NCBI RefSeq assembly: GCF_900168685.1
Contig: NZ_FVZN01000014.1
Coordinates: 1,116,001 to 1,180,000 of the forward strand
From: Solibacillus isronensis
GTDB taxonomy: Bacteria; Bacillota; Bacilli; Bacillales_A; Planococcaceae
Length of the DNA stretch: 64,000 bases
Direction of reading: 5' to 3'
A program made the position numbers and the translations under genes. Below, piece by piece: positions 43,551 to 53,382 of this stretch. Each line of letters starts with the position of its first letter. The first letter of the stretch is position 1. The notes under the pieces are model-generated. The model was not told where the DNA came from. It saw only the letters and a program-made list of their open reading frames with translations, and did not search any database.

Positions 43551-44251
43551 CAATCGGTACATTAATCGGATTAGGTGTTGGACCAGGAGATCCGGAACTT
43601 ATTACAGTAAAAGCTTTTCGAATGCTGAAAGAATGCCCGGTCATTGCCTATCCGCAAAAATTGCGCGGCAGTAAATCGTATGCACAGCGAATAATCGATG
43701 TGTACGTCAATCCGGCGGAAAAGGAAATGCTTGGGCTTGTATTCCCGATGACGAAAGACGAGGATACGTTGCAGGAAGCATGGTCTAAATCCGCAGATAA
43801 AATCTATGCACATTTAAAAGAAGGTCGGGATGTCGCTTTTGTAACAGAAGGAGATCCGATGCTTTTTAGTACATATATACACTTGATGAAATTGATGAAG
43901 GAAATGCATCCCGACGTCCCGATGAAGTCGATTGCTGGAATTTCTTCGTTTAATGGAACGGCCAATCGCTTAAGCATTCCATTGGCAGACGGCGATGACC
44001 ATGTAGCAATGATTCCGGCAACTTCGGATATGGCAGAGATGCGCCGTGTTATCGAGACACATGACGGGATTGTGTTCATTAAGGTAGCGAAAGTATTGGA
44101 TGACATGTTCGATTTACTTAAAGAGATGAACTTACTTGAAAAAACGCATGTCGTGACAAAAGTAACCTCAGATGAAGAAATAATTTGGAATACGAATGAA
44201 TTGCGTGGCGCGGAGCTCAATTACTTATCATGTATGGTGGTGCGAAAATAA
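43547..44251 (+). CDS. cbiL: Cobalt-factor II C20-methyltransferase CbiL
   Basis: A 234-residue tetrapyrrole methylase. [39 protein letters not shown] and [33 protein letters not shown] are CbiL/CobI motifs. AAAGGAATGGAATT precedes the ATG, which overlaps the cbiET stop by four bases. Confidence 0.92.
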   Translation: MTIGTLIGLGVGPGDPELITVKAFRMLKECPVIAYPQKLRGSKSYAQRIIDVYVNPAEKEMLGLVFPMTKDEDTLQEAWSKSADKIYAHLKEGRDVAFVTEGDPMLFSTYIHLMKLMKEMHPDVPMKSIAGISSFNGTANRLSIPLADGDDHVAMIPATSDMAEMRRVIETHDGIVFIKVAKVLDDMFDLLKEMNLLEKTHVVTKVTSDEEIIWNTNELRGAELNYLSCMVVRK

Positions 44252-45033
44252 TGAAGAAAATTTGGATTATAGGTGCAGGTCCCGGCGATCCGGAATTAAT
44301 TACTGTGAAAGGCCTTAAATTGCTTCAACAGGCCGATGTTGTCATGTATACAGATTCATTAGTTAGTGAAACTCTAGTTGCCGAAGCCCGAGCGGATGCA
44401 GAAGTGATCCGTACTGCAGGCATGCATTTACAGGAGATGGTCGATTGCATCGTAGAACGCGTCAATGCGGGGAAAACGGTAGTGCGTTTACATACGGGTG
44501 ACCCGGCAATGTACGGAGCAACAATGGAGCAAGTTGCATTGTTAAAAAACCATAATATCGGCTATGAAGTAGTTCCAGGGGTGAGTTCTGTCTTTGCTGC
44601 AGCCGCAGCCGTAGGAGCCGAATTGACGGTACCTGACTTAACGCAAACTTTGATCTTAACACGAGCAGAAGGACGTACACCGGTACCTGAGCGTGAAAAA
44701 CTGCAAGCGTTGGCAAGCCATCATTGCACGATTGCGATGTTTTTAAGTGCCACATTGACGAAAAAGATTACAAAAGAGCTGCAGGCTGCGGGCTGGTCGG
44801 ATGATACGCCGGTTGCCGTTATTCAACGTGCTTCATGGCCGGATCAAAAAATTGTTCGTACGACAATTGCCGAACTGGATGAAGCGATGCGCACAAATGG
44901 CATTCGCAAACATGCGATGATTTTAGCCGGCTGGGCACTTGATCCGACTATCCATGAGAAAGATTACCGTTCAAAATTATACGATGCCACATTTACACAT
45001 GGTTTCCGTAAAGGTGTGAAAGTCGATGATTAA
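44251..45033 (+). CDS. cbiF: Cobalt-precorrin-4 C11-methyltransferase CbiF
   Basis: A 260-residue tetrapyrrole methylase. [50 protein letters not shown] and EVVPGVSSVFAAAAAVGAELTVPDLTQTLILTRAEGRTPVPE are CbiF/CobM hallmarks. Start is the ATG in TAATG at the cbiL stop. Confidence 0.94.
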   Translation: MKKIWIIGAGPGDPELITVKGLKLLQQADVVMYTDSLVSETLVAEARADAEVIRTAGMHLQEMVDCIVERVNAGKTVVRLHTGDPAMYGATMEQVALLKNHNIGYEVVPGVSSVFAAAAAVGAELTVPDLTQTLILTRAEGRTPVPEREKLQALASHHCTIAMFLSATLTKKITKELQAAGWSDDTPVAVIQRASWPDQKIVRTTIAELDEAMRTNGIRKHAMILAGWALDPTIHEKDYRSKLYDATFTHGFRKGVKVDD

Positions 45034-46165
45034 CTTACGTGAAGGGGAAGTACCGGAAGTTCGCGTAACAAAACCTTATGCACTTGTAGCCATTACTAAG
45101 CACGGTGTTGCGAATGCGCGAAAGTATGCGGAGAAGTTTCCGTATGTCGATGTATATTATATGAAGAAATTCGAACAGGGCGATGAGGACGAAAAAAATA
45201 TTCAGCTATTTGACGGGACGGTGCGCCTGCTGCTCCCTGCATTATTTAAAGCATATAAGTCGATGATACTGATTATTTCCCTTGGTGCAGTAGTCCGTAT
45301 GATTGCCCCGATTCTAGTAGACAAAAAGAAAGATCCGGGTGTGCTCGTTGTGGACGACAAAGGACAATATGTCGTGAGTGTTCTTTCCGGTCATATCGGT
45401 GGCGCGAATGCCCTGACAAATGAGTTTGCACAAGCGATCGATGCGACTCCGATTGTAACAACAGCATCAGATGTGCAAAAAACAATCGCGGTAGATTTAT
45501 TTGGTGCACGGTACGGATGGGTTTGGGATAGTGAAGAGAAATTAACGCCCGTCAGTGCTTCGGTAGTGAATGAGGAACAGGTTGCAATTGTGCAGGAAAC
45601 CGGTGAAAAAAATTGGTGGCTGCATGAGACACCGATGCCCGATACGCTGAAGATTTACAGCACGACAGAAGAAGCGATAGCGGCAAAACCACATGCGACA
45701 CTGCTTATTACCGATCGCATTATCGAAAAAGAGGAAGAAGTATTACTTGAAAACGGTGTCATTTACCGCCCAAAATCCATTGTATTAGGTATGGGTTGTA
45801 ATCGAGGGACATCTGCCGAAGAAATTGAACAATTAATTGATGAAACGCTTTCAGAACTGAAGCTGAGCAAAAAAAGCGTCAAGGCAATCGCGACAATCGA
45901 TTTAAAAAAGGATGAGCCCGGTTTCCTGCAAGTAACGGCAAGGAACAACTGGCAGTTTATTACGTATACACCGGCAGAGCTGAATGAAATGCCGCTGCAA
46001 AATCCATCTGAAACGGTCTTTAAATTTACAGGGGCATACGGAGTCAGTGAACCTGCAGCATTACGGTGTGCCAATGCGACAGATTGGCTTCTGGAAAAAA
46101 AGAAATGCGGCAATGCAACCATCTCAATTGCACGAATTACTTTTGATGAGGAGGTAACGGAATGA
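45026..46165 (+). CDS. cbiG: Cobalt-precorrin-5A hydrolase CbiG
   Basis: A 379-residue protein. The central region has LIISLGAVVRMIAPILVDKKKDPGVLVVDDKGQYVVSVLSGHIGGANALTNEFA, the CbiG-mid signature. The C-terminal SIVLGMGCNRGTSAEEIEQLI, IDLKKDEPGFLQ and GVSEPAALRCANA form the CbiG-C domain. It opens the delta-lactone with loss of acetaldehyde, a step specific to the anaerobic route. It overlaps cbiF by eight bases. Confidence 0.93.
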   Translation: MINLREGEVPEVRVTKPYALVAITKHGVANARKYAEKFPYVDVYYMKKFEQGDEDEKNIQLFDGTVRLLLPALFKAYKSMILIISLGAVVRMIAPILVDKKKDPGVLVVDDKGQYVVSVLSGHIGGANALTNEFAQAIDATPIVTTASDVQKTIAVDLFGARYGWVWDSEEKLTPVSASVVNEEQVAIVQETGEKNWWLHETPMPDTLKIYSTTEEAIAAKPHATLLITDRIIEKEEEVLLENGVIYRPKSIVLGMGCNRGTSAEEIEQLIDETLSELKLSKKSVKAIATIDLKKDEPGFLQVTARNNWQFITYTPAELNEMPLQNPSETVFKFTGAYGVSEPAALRCANATDWLLEKKKCGNATISIARITFDEEVTE

Positions 46166-47520
46166 ATCGATTCGTATTAGCTGGAACTGGAAGTGGCGTA
46201 GGAAAAACGACATTTACAATTGGGATTATGCGTGCACTGATGAAGCGCGGCTTAACTGTTCAAGGTTTTAAATGTGGTCCGGATTATATCGATCCTACGT
46301 ATCATACAGCTGTAACGAAGCGGGTTTCACGCAATATTGACAGTTATATGATGTCAGAGGATGTTGTACGCACAATTGTCTCGAGAAACAGTATGGATTC
46401 AGATGTTTCAATTATTGAAGGGGTAATGGGATTTTACGATGGGAAGTCGCCATTATCGAATGAAGGATCGGCGGCACATATTAGTGAAATTACAAACAGT
46501 CCGGTGATTTTAATTCTCAACGCAGCGAGTATGGCCCGAAGTGTCGCTGCTGTTGTAAAAGGATTCCAGCAGTTGGATGAGAATGCTCAGATCGTTGGGG
46601 TTATTGCCAATCAGTTGGGAAGTAAAGGCCACTATGAAATTATTAAAACAGCGATCGAGCATGAATGCAATGTCCCAGTTCTCGGCTATTTGCAAAAAGG
46701 TGCGGTGCCGGCATTGCCGAGCCGCCATTTAGGTTTAGTTCCGGCAATTGAACGAGGAGAGCTCGATCCATATTTCGATGAGCTTGCAGAAGCTATCGAA
46801 GCAACGGTCGATCTGGACTTATTGTTACAAGTCACAAAAGCGGCCGAATTGGACCAGACTTCAAAGATTTTTGAATCACAAGATAACATGCAAGAAATTC
46901 ATTTAGCGGTTGCAAAAGATGCAGCATTCAATTTTTATTACGAAGAAAATTTTGAATTACTAAAGGCTAACGGTGCAAAACTGCATTTCTTTTCGCCGCT
47001 TGACAATGAACCGGTTCCTGAACAGGCACAAGGTTTATATATTGGCGGAGGGTTCCCCGAAGAATTTGCAGACAAGCTTGCACAGAATGAACAGGCAAAA
47101 AATTCGATCAAATTAGCGATTGAAAAAGGAATACCGACACTTGCTGAGTGCGGCGGCTTCATGTATTTAACGGAAGAAATTTTCAACCGTGAAGGAAATG
47201 GCTACAAAATGCTTGGTGTCATTCCGGGGATCGTTCGTATGCAAAATAAGCTGGCGGCATTAGGCTACAGAGAAATTACCGGTGTGGAGGGGAACTTTTT
47301 AATCGGTGAACAGGAGTTTGCAAAAGGGCACGAATTCCATTATTCCGTTTATGAAGGAAATCACGAAACACCTGCGTATTTCACAAAAGGACGCTTTGGG
47401 GCGAAACAGGAAGGGTACTCACATGGAAATCTAGTCGCTGGATATACACATTTTCATTTCGCATCCAATCCGCAACTCGTGAAAAATTGGTTGGCAGCTT
47501 GTTTGGAGGTAAGCGTATGA
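46162..47520 (+). CDS. cbiA: Cobyrinate a,c-diamide synthase CbiA
   Basis: A 452-residue glutamine-dependent amidotransferase. The N-terminal ATPase has LAGTGSGVGKTTFTIGIMRAL and CGPDYIDPTYH. The class I GATase domain has GLYIGGGFPEEFA, the cysteine nucleophile in TLAECGGFMYLTEE, and a C-terminal VAGYTHFHF with the catalytic histidine. It amidates the a and c side chains. Start overlaps the cbiG stop. Confidence 0.94.
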   Translation: MNRFVLAGTGSGVGKTTFTIGIMRALMKRGLTVQGFKCGPDYIDPTYHTAVTKRVSRNIDSYMMSEDVVRTIVSRNSMDSDVSIIEGVMGFYDGKSPLSNEGSAAHISEITNSPVILILNAASMARSVAAVVKGFQQLDENAQIVGVIANQLGSKGHYEIIKTAIEHECNVPVLGYLQKGAVPALPSRHLGLVPAIERGELDPYFDELAEAIEATVDLDLLLQVTKAAELDQTSKIFESQDNMQEIHLAVAKDAAFNFYYEENFELLKANGAKLHFFSPLDNEPVPEQAQGLYIGGGFPEEFADKLAQNEQAKNSIKLAIEKGIPTLAECGGFMYLTEEIFNREGNGYKMLGVIPGIVRMQNKLAALGYREITGVEGNFLIGEQEFAKGHEFHYSVYEGNHETPAYFTKGRFGAKQEGYSHGNLVAGYTHFHFASNPQLVKNWLAACLEVSV

Positions 47521-48149
47521 GTTATTTTCCGTTAATGATTAATATCGATTATAAGAAAGTGGTAATTGTCGGTGGAGGCAATGTAGCCCGTCAAAAAGTG
47601 GAAGCATTATTACCTACGAATGCCCACATTACCATCGTCAGTCCGACAGTAACGGATAGGTTAAAGATTTATATAACTGAAGGCAGAGCAGTCTGGAAAC
47701 AAAAACGTTTTGAACCGGCTGATTTAGACGATGCAGCTCTCATTTTTGCGGCAACTAATGACGAATCGGTAAACGATGCCGTGGAAGAAGCGACACAGCA
47801 TTGGCAGTTATTAAATCGTGCAGATGCTTTAGGACGTATGGACTTTATGAACCCTGCCGTTGTCCGCAGAGGAGATTTTGTTGTCACAGTTTCGACAACC
47901 GGTGCAAGTCCGGCACTTACCAGAAAAGTAAAAAGGGACTTAGAGGGACAATACGATGAAAGTTATGCACAGTATGTTGCATTTTTAAAGGAAGCGCGTC
48001 TACTCATTCTTAAAAATTATGAAGGCGATGCCAAAAAAGCAGCGCTTGCTCAATTACTTGAACCTGAAATACTGGATTGGATTGAGCAAAAGAATGAGGA
48101 AAAATGTGCGCAGTTTTTACGTCAGATTGAAGCGGGAGAAGTCAATTGA
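47517..48149 (+). CDS. sirC: Precorrin-2 dehydrogenase (SirC/Met8-like)
   Basis: About 210 residues. YFPLMINIDYKKVVIVGGGNVARQKVEALL is the NAD-binding start, with FAATNDESVNDAV and DFVVTVSTTGASPALTRKVKRDLEGQY, as in the CysG N-terminal/SirC family. It oxidises precorrin-2 to sirohydrochlorin, the substrate for cobalt insertion by CbiX. ATG 47517 has GGAGGTAAGC upstream and overlaps the cbiA stop. Confidence 0.92.
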   Translation: MSYFPLMINIDYKKVVIVGGGNVARQKVEALLPTNAHITIVSPTVTDRLKIYITEGRAVWKQKRFEPADLDDAALIFAATNDESVNDAVEEATQHWQLLNRADALGRMDFMNPAVVRRGDFVVTVSTTGASPALTRKVKRDLEGQYDESYAQYVAFLKEARLLILKNYEGDAKKAALAQLLEPEILDWIEQKNEEKCAQFLRQIEAGEVN

Positions 48150-48907
48150 GTGGATTTGTTTATATAGTGGGTGCTGGACCGGGTGATCCGAAATTACTGA
48201 CAATCCGTGCTTTAGAGTGCATTCAGGTAGCGGATGTCATTTTATATGACAGATTAGTGAACCCCGAAATTTTAAAACACGCAACACCCCACTGTGAATT
48301 AATTTATTGTGGCAAAGAACCGGGAAAGCATGGCCTGATCCAGAACGAAATTCATCGTGTGCTGGTAGAAAAAGCACAGCAGAACAAGCAGGTTGTCCGT
48401 CTAAAAGGCGGCGATCCATTCGTCTTTGGACGAGGCGCAGAAGAAGCAGCTATTCTTCGGTACGAGAAAATAGATTTTGAAATTGTCCCGGGCATTACTG
48501 CAGGAATCGCGGCACCGGCATATGCAGGCATACCTGTTACACATCGCGATTATGCGACAAGCTTTGCGATTGTAACCGGGCATGGCCGTGAGGAAAAGGG
48601 GCAGGATTTTTTAAGCTGGGCAAGTCTCGCACAAATCGATACGATTGCATTTTATATGAGTATTGGCAATATCGAACATATTACAAAAAGCCTTATTACA
48701 CACGGAAAGAAACCGACAACACCTGTTGCAGTGATTGAATGGGGAACAACAAGCAATCAGCGTACAATTACAGGTCAATTAGAGACGATTTCCGAACAGA
48801 TTCAGCAGCAAAAAATGCTTAACCCTTCGATGATTTTAGTCGGGGATGTCGTAGGAATGCGTGAAGAAATTGCATGGTTTAATGAAAGGATTGAGACAAC
48901 ATGTTAG
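48146..48907 (+). CDS. cobA: Uroporphyrinogen-III C-methyltransferase (SUMT, CobA/CysG-A)
   Basis: A 253-residue tetrapyrrole methylase. YIVGAGPGDPKLLTIRALECIQVADVILYDRLVN, RLKGGDPFVFGRGAEE, EIVPGITAGIAAPAYAGIPVTHRDYATSFAIVTGH are SUMT signatures. It methylates C2 and C7 to give precorrin-2. TTG start at 48146 overlaps the sirC stop (TTGA). Confidence 0.95.
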   Translation: MSGFVYIVGAGPGDPKLLTIRALECIQVADVILYDRLVNPEILKHATPHCELIYCGKEPGKHGLIQNEIHRVLVEKAQQNKQVVRLKGGDPFVFGRGAEEAAILRYEKIDFEIVPGITAGIAAPAYAGIPVTHRDYATSFAIVTGHGREEKGQDFLSWASLAQIDTIAFYMSIGNIEHITKSLITHGKKPTTPVAVIEWGTTSNQRTITGQLETISEQIQQQKMLNPSMILVGDVVGMREEIAWFNERIETTC

Positions 48908-49455
48908 AAGCATTAAAAAAACGACGTGCGGTTCGTCAATTTTTACCAATGGAAGTAGAGCGGGAAAAAATTGAACAATTATTGGAAGCAGCTACGTATG
49001 CACCGAATGACCGCATGCGCGAACCTTGGCGATTTTACATATTGCAGGGAGACAGTTTAAAGCGTTTTGAACAAGTAGCACTCGATTATTTACAGCAGCG
49101 CTTCCCGACAAAACCAAACTTGGTGGAAAGCTCGATGCAGGCGGTTACAAAGACACCGCTCATCATTGTCGTCACTTCTGCTGTAGTAGACGGAGATGAT
49201 GGTGCGACACTGGACAATAAATTCGCTGTCAGCAGTGCGATTATGTCGATGTGGCTAATGGCTGAAGCGCTCGGTTTAGGCATGGTGTGGCGGACACGCG
49301 GCGTCGGTCTTGTACATGACACGGCTTTGCATGAATTTATCGGGGCATCGGATGCCGAACACCTTGTCGGTACGTTATGTATCGGTTATCCGGAAGAACC
49401 GGTATCTACGGAGAAAAAACGGACACCATTTGTTGAAAAAACAACTTGGGTATAA
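48901..49455 (+). CDS. cbiY: Nitroreductase-family flavoprotein (CbiY position)
   Basis: A 184-residue nitroreductase fold. KKRRAVRQFLP and AATYAPNDRMREPWRFYIL supply FMN contacts, and AEALGLGMVWRTRG is the second half. It lies between SUMT and the adenosyltransferase, the place of cbiY in the B. megaterium operon. It may act in dimethylbenzimidazole formation, as BluB does, or as a corrinoid reductase; sequence alone does not decide. Confidence 0.75.
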   Translation: MLEALKKRRAVRQFLPMEVEREKIEQLLEAATYAPNDRMREPWRFYILQGDSLKRFEQVALDYLQQRFPTKPNLVESSMQAVTKTPLIIVVTSAVVDGDDGATLDNKFAVSSAIMSMWLMAEALGLGMVWRTRGVGLVHDTALHEFIGASDAEHLVGTLCIGYPEEPVSTEKKRTPFVEKTTWV

Positions 49456-49467
49456 GGGGGCAATTTC

Positions 49468-50007
49468 ATGGCGAGAAAAGGAATGCTGCTCGTATATACG
49501 GGTGAAGGAAAAGGCAAAACAACCGCTTCATTAGGTGTGACGTTGCGTGCAATCGGGCGTGGTATGAATGTGAAATATTTTCAGTTTATTAAATCGCCGC
49601 AACGTACATATGGAGAACAAATTGCACTTCGTAAATTAGGTGTCGAAACCGTTCAGCTCGGCATTGGTTTTACATGGACAAAAACACCGGAAGAACATAG
49701 AGAAGCGTTAAAAAAGGCTTGGCAAATTGTAAAAAAAGAGTTGCAGGATGAAACGACTGATTTACTAGTTTTGGATGAGTTAAATAATGCATTGGCGATT
49801 TCAAAATTCCCGATTGATGATGTTTTACCTTTAGAAGAAGTAATTGAAGTAATCCGTAATCGACCGGCCACAATGCATTTAGTCGTTACAGGACGATCAG
49901 CACATCCGGATTTGATTGCAATGGCTGATCTGGTATCAACCGTTGATGCGACAAAACATTATTACAGCGAGCAGGACGTCACAGCGATGAAGGGGCTGGA
50001 GTTTTAG
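49468..50007 (+). CDS. btuR: Cob(I)yrinic acid a,c-diamide adenosyltransferase (BtuR/CobO)
   Basis: A 179-residue P-loop enzyme. LVYTGEGKGKTTASLGVTLRAIGRG is the unusual ATP loop, VKYFQFIKS binds corrin, LLVLDELNNALA is the Walker B-like acid, and HLVVTGRSAHPDLIAMADLVS ends it. It transfers 5'-deoxyadenosyl to Co(I). AAGGGGGCAATTTC precedes the ATG. Confidence 0.95.
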   Translation: MARKGMLLVYTGEGKGKTTASLGVTLRAIGRGMNVKYFQFIKSPQRTYGEQIALRKLGVETVQLGIGFTWTKTPEEHREALKKAWQIVKKELQDETTDLLVLDELNNALAISKFPIDDVLPLEEVIEVIRNRPATMHLVVTGRSAHPDLIAMADLVSTVDATKHYYSEQDVTAMKGLEF

Positions 50008-51500
50008 TGCAGGCAATCATGATTCAGGGCACCTCATCCGATGTGGGGAAAAGTGTACTATGTACAGCACTATGTCGCATTTTAGTTAATGACGGTTACC
50101 GGGTTGCGCCGTTTAAATCTCAAAATATGGCACTTAATTCGTATATTACGAAAGACGGTGGAGAGATTGGACGTGCACAAGGGGTTCAGGCGGAAGCTGC
50201 AAAAATTGACGCAACAACGGATATGAATCCGATTTTACTGAAGCCAAAAGGGGATATGGTATCAGAAGTGATTCTGCATGGTAAACATTTTGCAAATATG
50301 AATGCGGTCAGTTATCGTGAACAATTTGTAGAAGAGGTCATGCCTGAAGTTCGTACATCACTTGAACGTTTATCGGAGAACTATGATGTTCTTGTTTTGG
50401 AAGGTGCGGGAAGTCCCGCGGAAATTAATTTGAAAAGCCGTGATATTGCCAATATGCGAATGGCTCATGAAACCGATGCGTCTGTTATTTTAGTTGCCGA
50501 CATTGAACGGGGCGGTGTTTTTGCATCACTTGTCGGAACGCTGATGTTATTGGACGATGTGGAAAGAGCACGTGTCAAAGGAATCATTATCAATAAATTT
50601 CGTGGCATGAAAGAACTGCTGACAAATGGAATCGAGTGGCTGGAAGAGTATACAGGGATTCCTGTACTTGGCGTTATTCCTTATTTTGATGTTCAAATTG
50701 AGGCTGAAGATTCTATGGCGCTATCCAGCCTGCGCTTGAAAAAGCCACAGCAGCATGAATTTGCGATTGATGTCGCTGTCATCCGGTTTCCACGCATCTC
50801 CAATTTTACCGATATAGATCCTTTGTTTGAAGAACCGGGGGTAGGTGTGCGCTTTGTTACCAACCTAAGCGATTTAAAAAATCCGGATGTCATAATTTTA
50901 CCGGGAACTAAAAATACGGTGGAAGATTTTTTATGGCTGCAGCAAACCGGGTTGATGCAAGGAATTTTACAGTTAGCGCATCAACATGTCCGTATTATCG
51001 GTATATGTGGAGGTTACCAGATGCTCGGTGAAATGATTTTTGATGAGCAGGCGGTTGAAAGCACTGGCGGAACGTACTTGACTTTAGGTCTGCTGCCGAT
51101 TGAAACAACATTTATCGATCGTAAGCAAACACTTCAAGTTTCCGGAAGAAGCTGTACAGGTCATGAGATTGAAGGTTATGAAATCCATTTAGGTCGCAGT
51201 GTAGCAACGAAACCGTTGAAGCCTTTCATCCAATTTTATGACGGTCGGACAGATGGTGTCTATACGGAGCAAGTATTTGGTACATATGTACACGGGATTT
51301 TCCAAAATCGCTCATTCACACGTGATTATTTTAATGTAATCCGTATGCAAAAAGGGATCGAACCCATTTCAGGAGATGTCTTATCCGATTTTGAACGGCG
51401 CGAACAAGCGTATGAAATGCTGGACCGCCATGTGCGGGAGCATCTGGATATGGAGAAGATTTATTCGTTTATTTCGGAAACTACAGTTGAAAAGAGGTGA
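50007..51500 (+). CDS. cbiP: Cobyric acid synthase CbiP/CobQ
   Basis: A 497-residue amidotransferase. IQGTSSDVGKSVLCTALCRIL, FKSQNMALNSYIT and LEGAGSPAEINLKSRDIANM are the synthetase domain. GICGGYQMLGEMIFD holds the nucleophilic cysteine and YVHGIFQN the histidine of the GATase domain. It amidates side chains b, d, e and g. GTG start overlaps the btuR stop by one base. Confidence 0.95.
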   Translation: MQAIMIQGTSSDVGKSVLCTALCRILVNDGYRVAPFKSQNMALNSYITKDGGEIGRAQGVQAEAAKIDATTDMNPILLKPKGDMVSEVILHGKHFANMNAVSYREQFVEEVMPEVRTSLERLSENYDVLVLEGAGSPAEINLKSRDIANMRMAHETDASVILVADIERGGVFASLVGTLMLLDDVERARVKGIIINKFRGMKELLTNGIEWLEEYTGIPVLGVIPYFDVQIEAEDSMALSSLRLKKPQQHEFAIDVAVIRFPRISNFTDIDPLFEEPGVGVRFVTNLSDLKNPDVIILPGTKNTVEDFLWLQQTGLMQGILQLAHQHVRIIGICGGYQMLGEMIFDEQAVESTGGTYLTLGLLPIETTFIDRKQTLQVSGRSCTGHEIEGYEIHLGRSVATKPLKPFIQFYDGRTDGVYTEQVFGTYVHGIFQNRSFTRDYFNVIRMQKGIEPISGDVLSDFERREQAYEMLDRHVREHLDMEKIYSFISETTVEKR

Positions 51501-51505
51501 GGTTG

Positions 51506-52339
51506 ATGGCTGTTTTACATGGGCCGCTCGCAATAGATTTTGAGCAGCTCTGGAAGGAAGGGATGCTCGACTGGCATGGGAATATGCCGGAACGGATGAA
51601 AAATGATGCGTTGGAAGAAGCCTTTTGGGCCCAATCAATGCAAAAAAAATCCTATAAGCAAACGGATGCACATGCCGTTCCAATTTATGAGAAGATTCGT
51701 CAGTACATACCTAAGGGGGCAAGCTGTCTGGAAATGGGCCCCGGTTGGGGGAATTATACATTTCCTCTAAGAGAAGATGTCGGAAAACTGACATTAGTTG
51801 ATGGCTCAAGGAGTGTTTTGGACTACTTGCAGCAGTATTTCATAGAAGACGATGCGGTAAATTTTGTTCATGCAAAGTGGGAAGAAGCCGATGTCGAACA
51901 TCATGATATAGTCATCGGTGTCAATTGCTATTACCGGATATATGAAATGAATAAGGCACTGCTGAAAATGAATGACCGGGCAAAGAAACGAGCGATCATA
52001 GGGTTAACGACAGGACCGACACAGCCACATTATGATGTGTTAGCGAAAGAATATCATTATGAGATTAAATATCCGAGAAGAGATTATATTGAAATTTTAA
52101 ATATGCTGTATCAGTTAGGGATTTATGCAGATTGCGAAATGTTGGCATTGGAACGCATGTATTCCTATGAAAGTTATGATGCATTGTATGCGGCACAAAG
52201 TAAAAAAATCTTAACGGATTCATTTGATTGGCAGCATGTAAAAGAAGCGCTTGCCCGGTATGTTACAGAAGAGGAAGACAGAATTGTATACCGGCATAAA
52301 TTTTATGCGGCGATTATTAGTTGGGAGCCGGTAAAGTAA
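51506..52339 (+). CDS. Unassigned class I SAM methyltransferase in the cobalamin operon
   Basis: A 277-residue protein. Motif I is SCLEMGPGWGNYTFPL, followed by LVDGSRSVLDYLQQYF and HHDIVIGVNCYYRIYEMNKAL. It is a Rossmann methyltransferase, unrelated to the tetrapyrrole methylase fold of the operon's corrin methylases. All eight ring methylations of the corrin pathway are already covered by SUMT, CbiL, H, F, D and ET, so it has no assigned step. GAGGTGAGG lies upstream of ATG 51506. It sits between cbiP and btuC with only two bases to the latter, so it is firmly in the operon. Confidence 0.82.
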   Translation: MAVLHGPLAIDFEQLWKEGMLDWHGNMPERMKNDALEEAFWAQSMQKKSYKQTDAHAVPIYEKIRQYIPKGASCLEMGPGWGNYTFPLREDVGKLTLVDGSRSVLDYLQQYFIEDDAVNFVHAKWEEADVEHHDIVIGVNCYYRIYEMNKALLKMNDRAKKRAIIGLTTGPTQPHYDVLAKEYHYEIKYPRRDYIEILNMLYQLGIYADCEMLALERMYSYESYDALYAAQSKKILTDSFDWQHVKEALARYVTEEEDRIVYRHKFYAAIISWEPVK

Positions 52340-52340
52340 A

Positions 52341-53381
52341 ATGAACAAAAATAAATTTTGGCTATGGATGCCTATTCTAGTCGTTGTGCTCTTAGCATCC
52401 ATTATAGGAGCGATTATGGTAGGTTCTGTAGGAATCACACCCCAGTTAATTATTGAAGTATTACTTTATAAAACAGGAATGTTGAGTGAAACAAATGCAT
52501 CAAATGCCCAACAAGTCATCATTTGGGAAATTCGTGTACCGCGCGTGTTATTGGCACTTTTAGTAGGGGCTTCCCTAGCAATATCGGGCGCAGCAATCCA
52601 GGCTTTAGTAAAGAATTCGATTGCAGATCCATACATATTAGGTGTATCCTCGGGTGCTTCCGTCGGGGCGACTTCGGTCATTTTATTCGGGGCCTTCAGT
52701 TTTTTCGGTATATTTGCCTTATCGTTTGCCGCATTTCTAGGTGCCATTTTCGCCGTAATGATTGTCTTTTTACTTGCCCGCGTAAGCGGGAAAACTTCAA
52801 TGATTCGATTGCTGTTATCGGGTATAGCGGTTTCCATGGTGTTGGGTGCCATGACAAACTTCATGTTAATGATTTCAAAAGAACAAGGCGGTGTTCAGGC
52901 TGTCATGTTTTGGATGCTTGGCAGTTTAGGGGGGGCAAAGTGGTCCAATATCGGAATACCTTTTATTACTTTTTGTATTGTATTTCCGTTATTGCTACTG
53001 AGCTACCGTCAACTGAACGCACTGTTGCTTGGTGAAGAAACAGCCTCGACGTTAGGGATCAATATTGAACGGTTCAGGCTGTTCATTATTATTATCGTGT
53101 CATTACTTACGGGCGTTGTTGTTGCGGTTAGCGGGAGTATCGGATTTGTCGGTCTCATTGTCCCGCATATTGTGCGCATGATTGTCGGGTCCAATTATAA
53201 AGTCGTTTTACCGCTGAGTGCGCTGGTTGGGGCCATTATTATCATATGGGCGGATATGGGGGCACGTATAGCCATTGCACCGGAAGAAATGCCGATTGGG
53301 ATTATTACAGCATTATGGGGAAGCCCATTCTTTATTTGGATGCTTCGTCGTCAGCGCTATGCATTTGGGGAAGGAGAATAA
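52341..53381 (+). CDS. btuC: Vitamin B12-type ABC transporter permease (BtuC/FecCD family)
   Basis: A 346-residue membrane protein of about ten helices. RVPRVLLALLVGASLAISGAAIQALVKNSIADPYILGVSSGASVGA and FVGLIVPHIVRMIVGSNYK are the FecCD/BtuC family motifs. Corrinoid specificity is inferred from location in the riboswitch-controlled operon. Confidence 0.88.
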   Translation: MNKNKFWLWMPILVVVLLASIIGAIMVGSVGITPQLIIEVLLYKTGMLSETNASNAQQVIIWEIRVPRVLLALLVGASLAISGAAIQALVKNSIADPYILGVSSGASVGATSVILFGAFSFFGIFALSFAAFLGAIFAVMIVFLLARVSGKTSMIRLLLSGIAVSMVLGAMTNFMLMISKEQGGVQAVMFWMLGSLGGAKWSNIGIPFITFCIVFPLLLLSYRQLNALLLGEETASTLGINIERFRLFIIIIVSLLTGVVVAVSGSIGFVGLIVPHIVRMIVGSNYKVVLPLSALVGAIIIIWADMGARIAIAPEEMPIGIITALWGSPFFIWMLRRQRYAFGEGE

Positions 53382-53382
53382 A

